Below are positions 6,301 to 6,522 of a stretch of DNA of 6,522 nt, one piece after another. Each line of letters begins with the position of its first letter. Positions within the stretch are counted from its first letter, which is position 1. The position numbers and the translations under genes were made by a program. A model generated the notes under the pieces. It saw nothing but the letters and a program-made list of their open reading frames with translations, searched no databases and was not told the DNA's origin. This stretch comes from an uncultured Clostridia bacterium (GTDB taxonomy: Bacteria; Bacillota; Clostridia; Lachnospirales; Lachnospiraceae), in the NCBI GenBank assembly GCA_947178045.1, contig CAMWWR010000107.1:1-6522 (forward strand), written 5' to 3'.

Positions 6301-6522
6301 TGATGCTCAGCGGCTTTCTGACTTTGTCATCGCCGGGGCTGTCGGTATATCCTGACCGCATTGAGATTAACGCCGACGAGTTTTCCACTGCGCTGCCGTT
6401 CCAGAAGGAGCTGCTCAAGGGCGTGGGCCTGTTTACCTTCGATGTGAATATCGGAGGAGCGATCGGGTCAAAGTCCATCGATCTGATCGCTGAGATCGGC
6501 AGCGAGGCGGGCGACAGGAAGG
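3330..6522 (+). CDS. Large membrane-anchored VWA domain protein (3' end beyond window)
   Basis: The frame from ATG 3330 stays open for 1064 codons to the window edge. GGGAG at 3319-3323 supports this start, and no in-frame ATG lies between it and the palindrome. Two hydrophobic helices (about 4-25 and 33-52) are joined by a basic loop (K27-R32); by the positive-inside rule both ends lie outside the cytoplasm. Residues 65-435 are helical and TPR-like in places, for example ASARIALLGGKIQVAKALY from 104. A Gly/Ser/Asn-rich linker covers about 436-481. The VWA domain (about 553-735) has a complete MIDAS metal site: DVSGSM with D561, S563 and S565, T626 in GGTD, and D654 in ISDGED. An IPT/TIG-like beta domain follows (about 800-874, with LSVTIPAGIACGMYDVRVSV), then about 190 residues of beta-rich sequence I do not recognise. 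The layout suggests a surface protein that binds a protein or polymer in a metal-dependent way; its ligand is unknown. Confidence 0.9.
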   Translation, partial: MENIFIQIAAGFTPAALIFILLSVFSKRHRARNITFAVLCVSVLAAGLAAGVRQAADNDNAQSAEADNLRFAYALIGEGELRTAKEAITADKINGKYSEEDTLASARIALLGGKIQVAKALYNKLSPETEEKAAVLAIENGSMSNNPAVEAAAGIVWKAVSDYLKQFSSDETNHYSRAAKSAAYAEAAYAGYLENGTVDSEEVKKALRRITAAYEELPELLAIAPLRLSRLKLQLLTEDFKGIAKSVDEYADYNELLIVSELYMNGYIRPSGFSEAWRGGDLEEVRVVAAALNRVYSEQYAGKSREERRAARAQINSLKAFIENPALIRIENTLARYAESDFAYDRSKVYLQLAKTESYMGNEIRSIEYLDRSLNTVGDCDDAEYTAPMYEIIGIIADKDSPERLKDVAVYTDRILTNTMTVQMADALREPVQNAANNDENAGGSGGAGSGGSGSGIVGGSIAGSDSAGNTGSTDENRSGADFAAQMNTYISQKRMAINIVGVDVSEFDTVKASLNISGDLTKSVDELKELLRVADCEIGIHDFTLEKITYTGANILICADVSGSMQGQPIVDLRNAVQMFVESTDPVESVALVAFSSGIVGVWEFGTPNSELVAAAQSLRASGGTDMYQTVRQALGYFTPKPDEINCVILISDGEDNSPAGYAEIRESIGKAYQQEGVTLYSLGLGSGAAGDYLNALAGSTGGKYVYASDSVQIENFFDGIRAQILNSYRLTFQAEDSFRNSRNLRVSIDGESYTYDEFWYTLDGTEAGEDNNAGSIVFFEGKALHGFEEKLIFKGERSRRLNFKGEGFAEEDEFTFELRGNIDYDHLAYEYINGTTLSVTIPAGIACGMYDVRVSVNGRKTVLADGLMVAVQGSEKETVFGDYIFTSYFKLTEGDRTTLSQYVQMNGWLNFRGDVVLTGDLNGQSAVLNTDRPEYVHYYKDTVEGLASVFAGKDVPVPALRNITLYNQYLFAEGDSGELRVEAVPASALMLSGFLTLSSPGLSVYPDRIEINADEFSTALPFQKELLKGVGLFTFDVNIGGAIGSKSIDLIAEIGSEAGDRK

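Overview
The window is about 6.5 kb of moderately GC-rich DNA with strong AGGAG-type Shine-Dalgarno sequences. It carries a cytoplasmic GH13 enzyme, a signal-less SIMPL protein and a large membrane-anchored von Willebrand factor A (VWA) protein. This gene style fits a Gram-positive anaerobe of the Clostridia, most like Lachnospiraceae or relatives. That placement is inference from protein style and not a database result.

Layout. Bases 1-76 hold the last 24 codons of an upstream plus-strand gene, which stops 4 nt before the next start. Bases 81-2183 encode a complete 700-residue GH13 enzyme of the neopullulanase/cyclomaltodextrinase type with all catalytic residues. Bases 2184-2382 separate two convergent genes and hold a 22-bp terminator-like hairpin, a partly overlapping 14-bp-stem hairpin and an 18-bp perfect palindrome. 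Bases 2383-3054 (minus strand) encode a 223-residue SIMPL (DUF541) protein with its own promoter (TTGACA, 17 bp, TATTGT) and RBS. Bases 3055-3329 are a divergent intergenic region. Its outer part is unusual: a 28-bp palindromic unit carrying TGGTATAAT occurs twice, 130 bp apart, around about 100 bp of nested stem-loops. From 3330 to the window end an unbroken reading frame of 1064 codons encodes a two-helix membrane anchor, a helical repeat region, a Gly/Ser linker, a VWA domain with an intact metal site, an IPT/TIG-like domain and further beta-rich sequence. Its stop lies beyond the window.

How the genes relate. The GH13 enzyme probably degrades imported maltodextrins as part of an operon with the truncated upstream gene. 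The SIMPL and VWA genes are transcribed separately and divergently, and nothing in the sequence ties them functionally to the amylase. The most unexplained part is 3151-3310. It could be a small structured RNA with its own promoter and terminator, a structured leader or operator pair for the VWA gene, or a small non-autonomous repeat element. The sequence alone does not decide between these.
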